From positions 1-40,417 of IMG/VR virus record IMGVR_UViG_3300034167_000497: a DNA stretch of 40,417 nt; one strand, 5' to 3'. Positions 32,698 to 40,417 of the stretch are shown in pieces. The notes beneath the pieces are model-generated. The model was not told where the DNA came from, made no database searches, and saw only the letters and a program-made list of their open reading frames with translations. The stretch is from a virus. Each line of letters opens with the position of its first letter. Position 1 is the first letter of the stretch. A program made the translations under genes and the position numbers.

Positions 32698-35600
32698 ATG
32701 TTTGTAAATACAACATTAAAAAACCATATAGAAACTAATTCAACGCTTGAAACCCGTGCAACAATATTAGCAGAATGGAATATGAATGTTCCAGATAATA
32801 TTTTTAAATTAGGAAATTATAGAAATAGAGATACAGGAATTGGAAAAGCGTCTCTTTCATTTGATGCAAATGACACTAACGCTTCTTACACGGGAGCAAC
32901 GGATGCAGACATTGTAGTTGATAATGGATATGACAATGAGGATGTCCCATCATTATTTTCTAAGGATAAAGAAAAACATAATATGTTTTATTCATTAGAA
33001 GATTGTGTTAAACCTTTTCGTCCAAGATCTGGAATTAATAAAGCCCTTTATATTCCAGGAAGACATCTTCATAATTTTAATACTAATTTGATTGAAAATC
33101 AACAACTTGTTGATAATTCAATTAGTACTATTAGTTCTTTTTCTCAAAGGCCAAGATACTATATGCCAGCAAGAGATGATCAATTTAAATATTGGACGTC
33201 TTATAGAACAGAAAATGGGACAGACACTAATTCACCAGAACGGGGTATATCAAAAAATTCTACAACTAACCAATATCCAATTGAAGACGTTGGACCATTT
33301 GTAGTATATAAAGAAAATGTTCCCGCTAATAGACTTATAGTTAAAATGCAAACTCATGTTGGAACTAAAAATTTAGGCCCTTTTAATACTTCTACAACTG
33401 CTATTGCAGATCCACTTTATGGAAACTCCAATAAACAAGTTCCTATTAATTGGAAAATAGAATACTTATCTGGAAATTCATGGGTACCAGCAAAAACTTT
33501 TAATGCTAATTCACTAAGAGATGACGCAACTCCAATAATTAATGAAGATGGATATGTAGAGTTATCCTATGGATTAATTGTCCCAATTGAGCATAAAAAT
33601 AGATTTATTCATGTTGAAAAGATATCCTCTACAACATTGTTGCCAAACAAATCAATTGATGGCTATGCCTATTTAGTTGTAGGATCAGCAACAGATAAAG
33701 GAGTTTACCATATTTGGAACAATACAACAAAAGTTTATCAAACGTTTATTCCTGAGTATGGTTGGAAATTAACAAATTCAGACTTGACTAAAGAAACAAA
33801 TTTTGTTACTAATTTTACATCACCAGAATATTTTATTAAAGATAACATTACTACATACCGTGAATTTCAATATGTTAGAGGAATTAGAATTGTTGCAGAG
33901 ACAATGAATAAATTTGCCTCAACATTTGATTTAATTGAGATGTCACCAAGACTAATTGCAAACATATCAAATAAAACTATTAACTACAAAGTAACTAAAC
34001 AGTTGTCTGATCTTGGATCAACTTCTTTGCCAGTTGGACAACTTCTAGCCTCAACTGGAAATATTTCAATATTTGACGATGACCAAGCATTTAATGAAAA
34101 TAATACAAATAGTATTATTTCTAAATATGTTACAAAAAATATTAAATTTAATTTTTATGAAACATTTTTAAATGTATCTGGAAATGATTACAGCGTTCCA
34201 ATTAAAACTTTATATTCAGAAGGTTTTCCACAAGCAGATATAACTGGTGGAACTATATCTTTAGAGTTAAGAGATTTTTATTTTTATTTTGAATCAATGC
34301 TTGCCCCAAAACTTTTTCTTACAAACATATCAGTAAGTTATGCAATATCAATTTTGCTAGATGCTATTGGATTTAGTAATTATGTTTATAAAAGAATAGA
34401 AGGAGAAATTGATCCAGTAATTCCATATTTTTTTGTGGGACCAGATCAAAGTGTTGCAGAAGTATTAAATAGTTTAGCAGTCTCAACACAAACAGCAATG
34501 TTTTTTGATGAATACAATAACTTTATTGCAATGAGCAAAAATTATTTAATACCAGAAGCATCAAAGAGGTCAATAGATACAACATTGATTGGATCAAAAA
34601 CAAATGAAGATACTGGTGTTATTGAAAATAAATTAATTACTGGTAAAAAACTTCCTAATATTATTTCAATTGCTTCTCAAGATAAAAAAATTTATAATGA
34701 TGGAAAAATTAATTATACGTCAAGATACATTGATAAAACATATTCAGCAATAGGTGAAGAAACGGTATCAAGCGCAGAGAATAAATTTTGGGTATATAAA
34801 CCATCGCTTCTATGGGAAATATCTAACTATGAAGAACTAAAAGGGTCAAGTCAAAAATCAAGTGGATTTACATTGTCAGCAATTGCATTAAATTCAAAAC
34901 TTGAAGGAGTAGCCCCAACTGTAGTTGCTAATCAACTAATAAATAACATTATTGATTTTGGAGAAAGTATTTATTTAATTTCAAGAAATCAAGGATATTT
35001 TTATGCTAATGGTGAAGTTATTAAATATGATGCAGTTCAATATTTTGTTGAGGGAATTGGAAATGTATGGATAAGTAGTGATTCTGAATACAAAAATTAT
35101 TTAAATAAATTAAAATATAATGGCAAAATATATCCAAATGGAAAAGTTAGAATATACTCAGAGCCCTATTATGAAACGGTATCTGGAGTGACAAGAATGA
35201 AGAATGGTGCCGTAGCACAACATGGAAGGGCTCAGTTTGGAACGGCTATTGTTTCTCACAAAGCAGCATTAGATGACTATTGGTTCGATCCTAGTAATCG
35301 TAAAGGTTGTTTAATGGACTCTAAATATTTATTTGGAGATACTACTTTTAGTGGAACTACAGTTGCTGGCTCTGCTGGTATTTCAAATACTATTGCTAGT
35401 TCAGCATTTGTTAATGGTGTAATTAAAAGATTTTTATCAGAGCATCCTTTTACAGAAACAGAAAGATCATCTGTAAAATCCATAGACCCTGCTAAAAATA
35501 AAGGATTAGTTCAATCATCAGCACTTGTTTTTAAAGGTAAAGAGTTTATTACAACAGATCCAAAACCAATAGATCACATATCATATGTTTATAAAACACT

Positions 35601-37056
35601 AGACAAAGCAGTGTTTAAACACTTTGGAGCCAGAATGCGTATTATTGGTGACATAGGAGGAGAATTAAAAACACAAAGTGGTAATGTAATTTCTACCGCA
35701 GTCCCACTTTCTGGAATGAAATACTATACAAATAATTCACCATCGCCAGAACAAAATGTTGTTATATCTGGAAACTCTGGAGGACTTGCAATTCTTCTTA
35801 ATTCAGAAACTAATAATGGATATTATTTTGAGGTTATCGCATTAGACGGCGCCACAAAAGACACTTCAAATATTATATTTTATAAAATTGAACAAGGCAC
35901 TGGAGAAGCAAATGCCATTCCAACATTATTGTTTAATGCATTCAATGAACAGATCCAATATGACTCTGGAGATTTTGTCGGGATATCAAGAAAATATGCT
36001 GAACAATACACAACAGTTTATGATTTAGCAGTAGAGTATGAAGACCTAGCAAATAAAAATACAAGAAGATTTTACCTATATATAAATAATGTTTTAATTG
36101 GTCAAGTTGATGACACTTCACCACTTCCAGCATATCCAAATACTGCTTTATTTATTAGAGGATCTTCTAAGTGTATGTTTGAAAATTTTTATGCTCTAAC
36201 TAACAACTATTCACAAGATGCTGGTTTTATTGTAAGTGATCAAGTTGGAAAAGTGTTTGCAAAAACAGATATTAATGTTGATCAATCATTAAGAAGATAT
36301 GCAATGAGTGGAATTTTACAAGAATCATACTTAACGGGAATAAGTAGTTTGACTCCTCCAACCTATAGTATTTATTTTGAAGAATTTGGAACTATAATGA
36401 GAGAGTGTGCATACATTAATGCAAAGTTTGACAATGCATATCCAGCACTATATGCAAAAATAGTAAATGCTCCAGACAAAGTAAAAGAATATACAATCTC
36501 TGGATTTGAAGCAAATGCATATGGAGCAGAGTTTTTAATATTTAATGCAACAGATACTTTATTAGACGTAAGCACAACTACTTCAAACTTTTTAAAAATT
36601 CAAGGTATTGCATTTACAAGTGATAGCAGTAATGAACTTACCGTAGATGATTACTTTAAAAAGAAATCAAGTTTTTCAGACCCTGAACTTATTGGCGATG
36701 TTATAGTCTATTCTCCAAACATACAAAAAGAAAAATACAATAATGTTAAATTAAGTAGAATGAATTATGGGAAAAGCGCTTTCTCTATAGAAGCAGAATA
36801 CATACAAACCACAGAAGATGCAGAAAATTTAATGGGATGGTTAGTAGATAAATTAATGGTTCCAAAAAAAGCAATTGGACTAGAAATTTTTGCAAACCCC
36901 ACAATTCAACTTGGTGATATTATTTCAATTGATTATAAGAATAATAATGGATTAGATCTTGTTACATCTTCTAGTTCACGTTTTGTTATTTATAACATAG
37001 AATATTCAAGAGGACTAGATGGACCAAAAATGACTATATATTTGAGTGAGGTGTAA
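32698..37056 (+). CDS. Large tail tip protein (hub/central fibre)
   Basis: 1452 residues, β-rich, containing ATILAEWNMNVPDNIFKLGN at the N-terminus. A central hub-like stretch follows (YSVPIKTLYSEGFPQADITG, ISLELRDFYFYFESMLAPKL, EVLNSLAVSTQTAMFFDEYN), which resembles tail-associated proteins that thread the tube end. A LamG-like stretch is near residues 1100-1180 (TRRFYLYINNVLIGQVDDTS). The C-terminus (QLGDIISIDYKNNNGLDLVT, ending MTIYLSEV) looks like the closing of a baseplate hub domain. Its position third after the tape measure fits the tail tip protein that contacts the host surface. I see no peptidoglycan hydrolase motif. The start follows the previous TAA directly. Confidence 0.7.
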   Translation: MFVNTTLKNHIETNSTLETRATILAEWNMNVPDNIFKLGNYRNRDTGIGKASLSFDANDTNASYTGATDADIVVDNGYDNEDVPSLFSKDKEKHNMFYSLEDCVKPFRPRSGINKALYIPGRHLHNFNTNLIENQQLVDNSISTISSFSQRPRYYMPARDDQFKYWTSYRTENGTDTNSPERGISKNSTTNQYPIEDVGPFVVYKENVPANRLIVKMQTHVGTKNLGPFNTSTTAIADPLYGNSNKQVPINWKIEYLSGNSWVPAKTFNANSLRDDATPIINEDGYVELSYGLIVPIEHKNRFIHVEKISSTTLLPNKSIDGYAYLVVGSATDKGVYHIWNNTTKVYQTFIPEYGWKLTNSDLTKETNFVTNFTSPEYFIKDNITTYREFQYVRGIRIVAETMNKFASTFDLIEMSPRLIANISNKTINYKVTKQLSDLGSTSLPVGQLLASTGNISIFDDDQAFNENNTNSIISKYVTKNIKFNFYETFLNVSGNDYSVPIKTLYSEGFPQADITGGTISLELRDFYFYFESMLAPKLFLTNISVSYAISILLDAIGFSNYVYKRIEGEIDPVIPYFFVGPDQSVAEVLNSLAVSTQTAMFFDEYNNFIAMSKNYLIPEASKRSIDTTLIGSKTNEDTGVIENKLITGKKLPNIISIASQDKKIYNDGKINYTSRYIDKTYSAIGEETVSSAENKFWVYKPSLLWEISNYEELKGSSQKSSGFTLSAIALNSKLEGVAPTVVANQLINNIIDFGESIYLISRNQGYFYANGEVIKYDAVQYFVEGIGNVWISSDSEYKNYLNKLKYNGKIYPNGKVRIYSEPYYETVSGVTRMKNGAVAQHGRAQFGTAIVSHKAALDDYWFDPSNRKGCLMDSKYLFGDTTFSGTTVAGSAGISNTIASSAFVNGVIKRFLSEHPFTETERSSVKSIDPAKNKGLVQSSALVFKGKEFITTDPKPIDHISYVYKTLDKAVFKHFGARMRIIGDIGGELKTQSGNVISTAVPLSGMKYYTNNSPSPEQNVVISGNSGGLAILLNSETNNGYYFEVIALDGATKDTSNIIFYKIEQGTGEANAIPTLLFNAFNEQIQYDSGDFVGISRKYAEQYTTVYDLAVEYEDLANKNTRRFYLYINNVLIGQVDDTSPLPAYPNTALFIRGSSKCMFENFYALTNNYSQDAGFIVSDQVGKVFAKTDINVDQSLRRYAMSGILQESYLTGISSLTPPTYSIYFEEFGTIMRECAYINAKFDNAYPALYAKIVNAPDKVKEYTISGFEANAYGAEFLIFNATDTLLDVSTTTSNFLKIQGIAFTSDSSNELTVDDYFKKKSSFSDPELIGDVIVYSPNIQKEKYNNVKLSRMNYGKSAFSIEAEYIQTTEDAENLMGWLVDKLMVPKKAIGLEIFANPTIQLGDIISIDYKNNNGLDLVTSSSSRFVIYNIEYSRGLDGPKMTIYLSEV

Positions 37057-37060
37057 CGTA

Positions 37061-37789
37061 ATGGATATATATGGAAATGAAGAAGAAAACGACTGGGTAA
37101 ATATAGTCAAAGATATAAAGGGTGATGATATAAATTTGACAAGTGAATGGTGGCTAAACCCAATTCCAGGTCTTTCAACCCCCATCAAAGATGTAACAAG
37201 TGGATCAACAGGATCAACAGGATCAACTGGTGCACAACGTGTAGAACCAACGCCACCAACACCTTCTAATCCAAGTAGTGGAGGGGGTGGAACTGGAGGA
37301 GAAGTATATTTAGTAGCGGGATCAGGATCAACATCATCAAAACCTTCAGTTAAAATTGCAACACCTCAATATGTTAATTTTAAAGATGATAGAAATCTAG
37401 AGAGCGCAGATTTTTTAAAAATGTTATATTTTGAACAAATTAATGGTGCAATGCTTTTGTCACTTACAAACAATGCAAATTTAAATACCGAAAGTATAAA
37501 TTATCAACCAATTGTTAATATGGCAGAAATACAACAAGCCTTAGACCCCAAAGGCATCTTGGCTCTTCAAAACACATCTGACAAATATTTTTTAAATTTT
37601 CCTATAAAATTAGAAACAAAGATTCCAAATTACGGAAATGGGCCTGCTGGAACAAATGTTTATATTAATTTTTCAACTGGAAACTTAGTTATAGAAAACA
37701 TAAATATAAATCCAGGAGAAAAGATTGAAATTGAAACGCTGCGAAATGGTACAATATATGAAACAGATCTTGGAGTTGATACGGAATGA
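37061..37789 (+). CDS. Tail accessory protein with Gly/Ser/Thr linker
   Basis: 242 residues from ATG 37061, 7 nt after GAGGTG (37048-37053); an upstream in-frame GTG at 37046 lies in the previous gene and is rejected. An acidic N-terminus (NEEENDWVNIVKDIKGDDIN) is followed by a low-complexity linker (GSTGSTGSTGAQ, then Pro/Thr/Ser/Gly), and a β-rich domain (about 105-242, ending IEIETLRNGTIYETDLGVDT). It is probably a fibre-anchoring or baseplate protein with a flexible hinge. No specific family recognised. The stop overlaps the next ATG (ATGA). Confidence 0.5.
   Translation: MDIYGNEEENDWVNIVKDIKGDDINLTSEWWLNPIPGLSTPIKDVTSGSTGSTGSTGAQRVEPTPPTPSNPSSGGGGTGGEVYLVAGSGSTSSKPSVKIATPQYVNFKDDRNLESADFLKMLYFEQINGAMLLSLTNNANLNTESINYQPIVNMAEIQQALDPKGILALQNTSDKYFLNFPIKLETKIPNYGNGPAGTNVYINFSTGNLVIENININPGEKIEIETLRNGTIYETDLGVDTE
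37202..37228 (+). repeat. 9 nt triple repeat encoding GST
   Basis: Three in-frame ggatcaaca/ggatcaact units encode GSTGSTGST in the linker of the tail accessory gene. Confidence 0.85.
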
Positions 37790-38910
37790 TAACAAATAAA
37801 GGAAAAGAAATTATAGCAAAATACTTGCTTGGAACAACTCCTGCTTATGCATCATATATGGCTTTTGGTTGTGGACAAAAACCATTGGCAACTGGTGCTG
37901 CATCTGTAGATTATTCAGAAAAAGAACTATTAAATTTTGAAATGTTCAGGGTTCCAATTTCTTCAAGAGGGTATGTAAAAGAAGAGGGTGTTAACAAGAT
38001 AGTATTTACTGCAGAACTTCCAACACAAGAAAGATATGAAATTACAGAAATAGGTATTTATTCTGCAGGAGGAAATCCATCCGCTTCAGGATTTGATAGT
38101 AGAAGTTTATTGTTATTTACAGAAGAAGAGCAATGGCAATACCTTGATACTACACTAAAAACAATTCCATCAATAACTTCAGCACTTGATGAAAGTGATG
38201 ATAACATTATTACAACAGCAAACAGTGTGTTTCAAGCAGCAGCGGACAATAGAATTTTTTATAAAACAAATAGAAACACAAAAAATGAAAGATGTAGATT
38301 TTTAAATAATATGCTTTTAGTAAAAGGAAATTATAGTACTATTAAAGATATTACTAATGTAACATCAAGTTTATCTGGAAAAAATTATATAGCAAAAACT
38401 GGACTCAATATTAATTTATCTCAAAATTCATTATCAGATAAAATTAAAATTGCATTTTCTCTTGTAAATAAAGACGCAAGCACTTATACAAAACCAGGTA
38501 GTTTAAAAATTATTTTAGAGTTTATTAATAATAGTAATAATGATACTAAATATGCAAGATGTTTAATTGATTTAGTTGATGGAGCAGGTGGAATTGATTT
38601 TGATACTAACAGATATTTTGTAGTTGAAAAAACATTACAAGATTTTGTGCAACAAGAAGGATTTTCTTGGGAATCTGTTACTTCTGTTAAATTGTACTCA
38701 TGTGTTGTAACTTCATCAGCCGTAGTAGAGACACACTATATTGCTTTTGATGCAATTAGGTTTGACAATGTAAGTACTGTTAATCCTCTATATGGATTAG
38801 TTGGATACTCTGTTATTAAAAATGCTAATGCAGAGCCAATTGAAAAATCTCCAAACACAAACAATTATGTTGAATTTAGAATGTCTTTAGATATTGGTAA
38901 CGTTGTATAA
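37786..38910 (+). CDS. Tail collar/fibre-like protein
   Basis: 374 residues. The N-terminal domain opens MITNKGKEIIAKYLLGTTPA and contains VFTAELPTQERYEITEIGIY (67-86), a hallmark of the tail-collar/fibre proteins that attach a fibre to the baseplate. The C-terminal half (from about residue 150) is a β-sandwich-like adhesin domain (LSGKNYIAKTGLNINLSQNS, SVKLYSCVVTSSAVVETHYI). It is likely a receptor-binding or fibre-adaptor protein. The start overlaps by ATGA and the stop overlaps the next ATG (TAATG). Confidence 0.65.
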   Translation: MITNKGKEIIAKYLLGTTPAYASYMAFGCGQKPLATGAASVDYSEKELLNFEMFRVPISSRGYVKEEGVNKIVFTAELPTQERYEITEIGIYSAGGNPSASGFDSRSLLLFTEEEQWQYLDTTLKTIPSITSALDESDDNIITTANSVFQAAADNRIFYKTNRNTKNERCRFLNNMLLVKGNYSTIKDITNVTSSLSGKNYIAKTGLNINLSQNSLSDKIKIAFSLVNKDASTYTKPGSLKIILEFINNSNNDTKYARCLIDLVDGAGGIDFDTNRYFVVEKTLQDFVQQEGFSWESVTSVKLYSCVVTSSAVVETHYIAFDAIRFDNVSTVNPLYGLVGYSVIKNANAEPIEKSPNTNNYVEFRMSLDIGNVV

Positions 38911-39602
38911 TGGCAGTAGATAAAAACATTACAAAATCTTTATTATTAAAAAAAGATTTACCGCCAGTCACTAGCGCTAATCAACACGTTGTAAGGTATA
39001 GAGTTATTTCTGAAAACCTTAACAAAGTTTCCGCATGGTCTTCAATTTATTATGTTGATTCTTATCCTATTCCATCAACTGCTACATCCATTACTAACTT
39101 AGCAATTGCTTCTGGTACTGTAACCGTTACCACAGCATCTGCACACGGTATTAGTGTTGGAGAGACTGTTACTTTTTCTAGCACAATATCTCCGTTTGCT
39201 GCAGTTACTGGGGCGCAAATAGTCCTAACTGTTCCAACAATAAACACTTTTACAGTTCTTATTGGTTCAAGCACAGTTTCATCTGCTGCTACAACCGGTA
39301 TTGTTACATCCATTATTGTAAATAAAGTTAACATAGTAAGTGGTGGAGGCTCCTGGTCTGTTACTTGGAAAGATACTGATTTTAGAGAAAAATATGATAT
39401 TTTTGTTAAGTTTGACAATGCAGCATCTTATTCGTATCACGGAACCGCAAGTGTAGGAAATGCAATTACCAAGGTGACTACATATACATTTCCAAATACT
39501 GGAACAACAAATGTTAGAGTAACGATTCAGCCTGAAGGAATTTTAAAAACACAAAACAATTCATTAAAACTTTTTGAGTCTGTTTTGACAACGGTAGCAT
39601 AA
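38910..39602 (+). CDS. Minor tail protein with Ig-like domains
   Basis: 230 residues. It has YRVISENLNKVSAWSSIYYV near the N-terminus, a pattern of FN3/Ig modules in actinobacteriophage minor tail proteins. An inserted β domain around residues 60-130 (TVTTASAHGISVGETVTFSS) follows the aHGlsvGdtVt motif found in tail adhesins. A closing strand set ends the protein (NVRVTIQPEGILKTQNNSLK). It probably decorates the tail tip. The start overlaps the previous stop by one base. Confidence 0.6.
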   Translation: MAVDKNITKSLLLKKDLPPVTSANQHVVRYRVISENLNKVSAWSSIYYVDSYPIPSTATSITNLAIASGTVTVTTASAHGISVGETVTFSSTISPFAAVTGAQIVLTVPTINTFTVLIGSSTVSSAATTGIVTSIIVNKVNIVSGGGSWSVTWKDTDFREKYDIFVKFDNAASYSYHGTASVGNAITKVTTYTFPNTGTTNVRVTIQPEGILKTQNNSLKLFESVLTTVA

Positions 39603-39608
39603 GTTAAA

Positions 39609-39617
39609 TGATATAAT
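39609..39617 (+). promoter_or_regulatory. Extended -10 promoter
   Basis: TGA-TATAAT (-10 at 39612-39617). GGAGG (39618-39622) follows directly and the ATG is at 39627, 9 nt after the -10. If transcription starts at the usual distance, this SD would not be in the RNA. Confidence 0.6.
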
Positions 39618-39626
39618 GGAGGAATA

Positions 39627-40067
39627 ATGGCAAAACTAACAGTACCACAAAGAGGGCAACCCTTAGATGTTTCTTATATGTATTCTTTGGTTGAAACGGT
39701 TAATCAACTAAGCGAGATTGTTGGAAGTAATCAAAGTATTACAGAAATTAAAGGAAGTAGCGGAGTTCCCAAAACAGTAGCAACTGGAAGGGCAGTTATT
39801 TATGGTGTTACAAAAAGTGTTGCAACTTCTAAAAATGTTATTTCTACTGATAACGAAGTAACTTTTAACGTTGACTACAATTTTAATTCTCCACCAATTG
39901 TAGTAGCAACTCCTTGGAATGCAGGAAATACAGATGCTGGAAAAAATGTTTCAGTTGTTATTACTCAAGTTTCAAGCACTAATGCTTCATTTCTTGTCAG
40001 ATTTAATACTAACGGATTGGCAACTGTTGACGTAAATGTTCTTGCCATCGGAATTCCGACTAAGTGA
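39627..40067 (+). CDS. Short tail fibre/baseplate protein
   Basis: 146 residues: an N-terminal helix that could trimerise (QPLDVSYMYSLVETVNQLSE, 11-30), then a β domain of about 90 residues (TFNVDYNFNSPPIVVATPWN, VSVVITQVSSTNASFLVRFN) with the look of an H-type lectin-like tip. Such proteins bind host glycans. The last codons overlap the next GTG (GTGA). Host-binding is inferred from the fold pattern and position only. Confidence 0.55.
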   Translation: MAKLTVPQRGQPLDVSYMYSLVETVNQLSEIVGSNQSITEIKGSSGVPKTVATGRAVIYGVTKSVATSKNVISTDNEVTFNVDYNFNSPPIVVATPWNAGNTDAGKNVSVVITQVSSTNASFLVRFNTNGLATVDVNVLAIGIPTK

Positions 40068-40252
40068 AATGTATAAGATGCGGTGGTATTGTTTTTGTTG
40101 ATAGGCAGTACAGCACAAAAGAACATATTGAAGTTTACTGTGTAATTTGTGGTAAAAGAAAATTTTACCATCCACCAGACAGCAGCAAAGAGGGATCATG
40201 GATTCTACAACAGGAAATATTGAGGGCCAAAACTACAATCAGTCCGCTATAG
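40064..40252 (+). CDS. Small zinc-ribbon protein
   Basis: 62 residues starting at GTG, coupled by GTGA to the previous stop. It begins MKCIRCGG and has a second pair in CVICGKRKF, giving two CxxC knuckles 21 residues apart that could bind one Zn2+. Residues 40-62 form a helical tail. Likely a nucleic-acid-binding or regulatory protein; no specific function recognised. It overlaps the next gene by 55 nt, an unusually long overlap. Confidence 0.6.
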   Translation: MKCIRCGGIVFVDRQYSTKEHIEVYCVICGKRKFYHPPDSSKEGSWILQQEILRAKTTISPL

Positions 40253-40417
40253 TTTCAGGCAATAAAACTATTTGGTTTTTAAATAATGACTTAGTCAAGG
40301 TGCATCATAGAAACAGATCAGACGGAATTGTTGCGCTTTACAATATAAATAAAGATAGGATTGAAACTTGTTTTATTGCGGAATTTAAAAAGAAAAGAGA
40401 AAAGGCATATACTATTG
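40198..40417 (+). CDS. Start of a further gene (3' end outside window)
   Basis: The ATG at 40198 is preceded by an SD-like AGAGG; 73 codons are seen before the window ends. The product begins MDSTTGNIEGQNYNQSAIVS and continues TIWFLNNDLVKVHHRNRSDG, then basic FKKKREKAYTI. The basic, charged C-terminal part could lead into a helix-turn-helix that lies outside the window. The 55 nt overlap with the zinc-ribbon gene is in a different frame and no later start is available near it. A DNA-binding or regulatory role is a guess. Confidence 0.5.
   Translation, partial: MDSTTGNIEGQNYNQSAIVSGNKTIWFLNNDLVKVHHRNRSDGIVALYNINKDRIETCFIAEFKKKREKAYTI

Noticed and set aside
1-40417. Terminase, endolysin, integrase, tail sheath or tRNA genes
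   Set aside because: I searched by motif and context and found none that I could support; the terminase is probably outside the window.

Overview
The window is most of the virion-structural half of a tailed double-stranded DNA phage genome. It has HK97-type head genes, a very long tape measure gene and no tail sheath gene, so it looks like a long-tailed siphophage. The DNA is AT-rich and densely coded, with many ATGA, GTGA or TAATG start/stop overlaps, and almost every gene is on the + strand. Several proteins resemble families I associate with phages of Actinobacteria: the small protein before the portal, the short tail protein after the tape measure, and the B12-dependent ribonucleotide reductase. 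Many genes also lack a Shine-Dalgarno (SD) sequence and seem to be read from leaderless mRNAs, a habit common in Actinobacteria. A low-GC, possibly freshwater, actinobacterial host is therefore my inference; it is not shown directly.

Layout. (1) 1-764, minus strand: 5' part of a DHH-like phosphoesterase gene starting at TTG, running off the left edge. (2) 799-1014: a small membrane protein, possibly a holin. (3) 1150-4673: fibre and adhesin genes, namely two small Ig-like structural proteins each followed by a tiny overlapping ORF, a collagen-like fibre, a Phage_fiber_2-like protein, and a protein joining an FN3 domain, a Phe-rich repeat and a Hint (intein-like) domain. (4) 4686-9448: a non-structural island with one conserved phage protein of unknown function, two tandem paralogous 2-oxoglutarate/Fe(II) oxygenase-like genes, a complete class II ribonucleotide reductase, and a third oxygenase-fold protein that lacks the iron-binding histidines. 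(5) 9451-13014: a giant LamG-containing tail protein. (6) 13033-20436: small conserved protein, portal, protease with a nested scaffold, major capsid protein, and the head-tail connector series. (7) 20522-32062: major tail protein, two paralogous tail assembly chaperones, and a 3241-residue tape measure protein. (8) 32062-40067: distal tail, central fibre or hub, and accessory fibre proteins. (9) 40064-40417: a zinc-ribbon protein and the start of a further gene.

Regulation. I count sixteen TATAAT-like -10 boxes just upstream of genes, fourteen of them with the extended TGn element. In one class the start codon lies 6-9 nt after the -10, usually exactly 6, and these genes usually have no SD. 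In the other class there is a real leader and a good SD; it includes the reductase, the small gene after the capsid gene, the major tail protein and the short chaperone. Strong intrinsic terminators follow the major capsid gene (with a UUCG tetraloop) and the major tail protein gene, as expected where those two abundant products need separate dosage control.

Limits. I found no terminase, endolysin, integrase, tRNA or CRISPR array here; the terminase is presumably outside the window. Assignments rest on recognisable motifs, gene order and sizes, not on database searches. There is no gene-free stretch longer than 300 bases; the longest, 1015-1149, is AT-rich with a weak hairpin and the promoter of the next gene.
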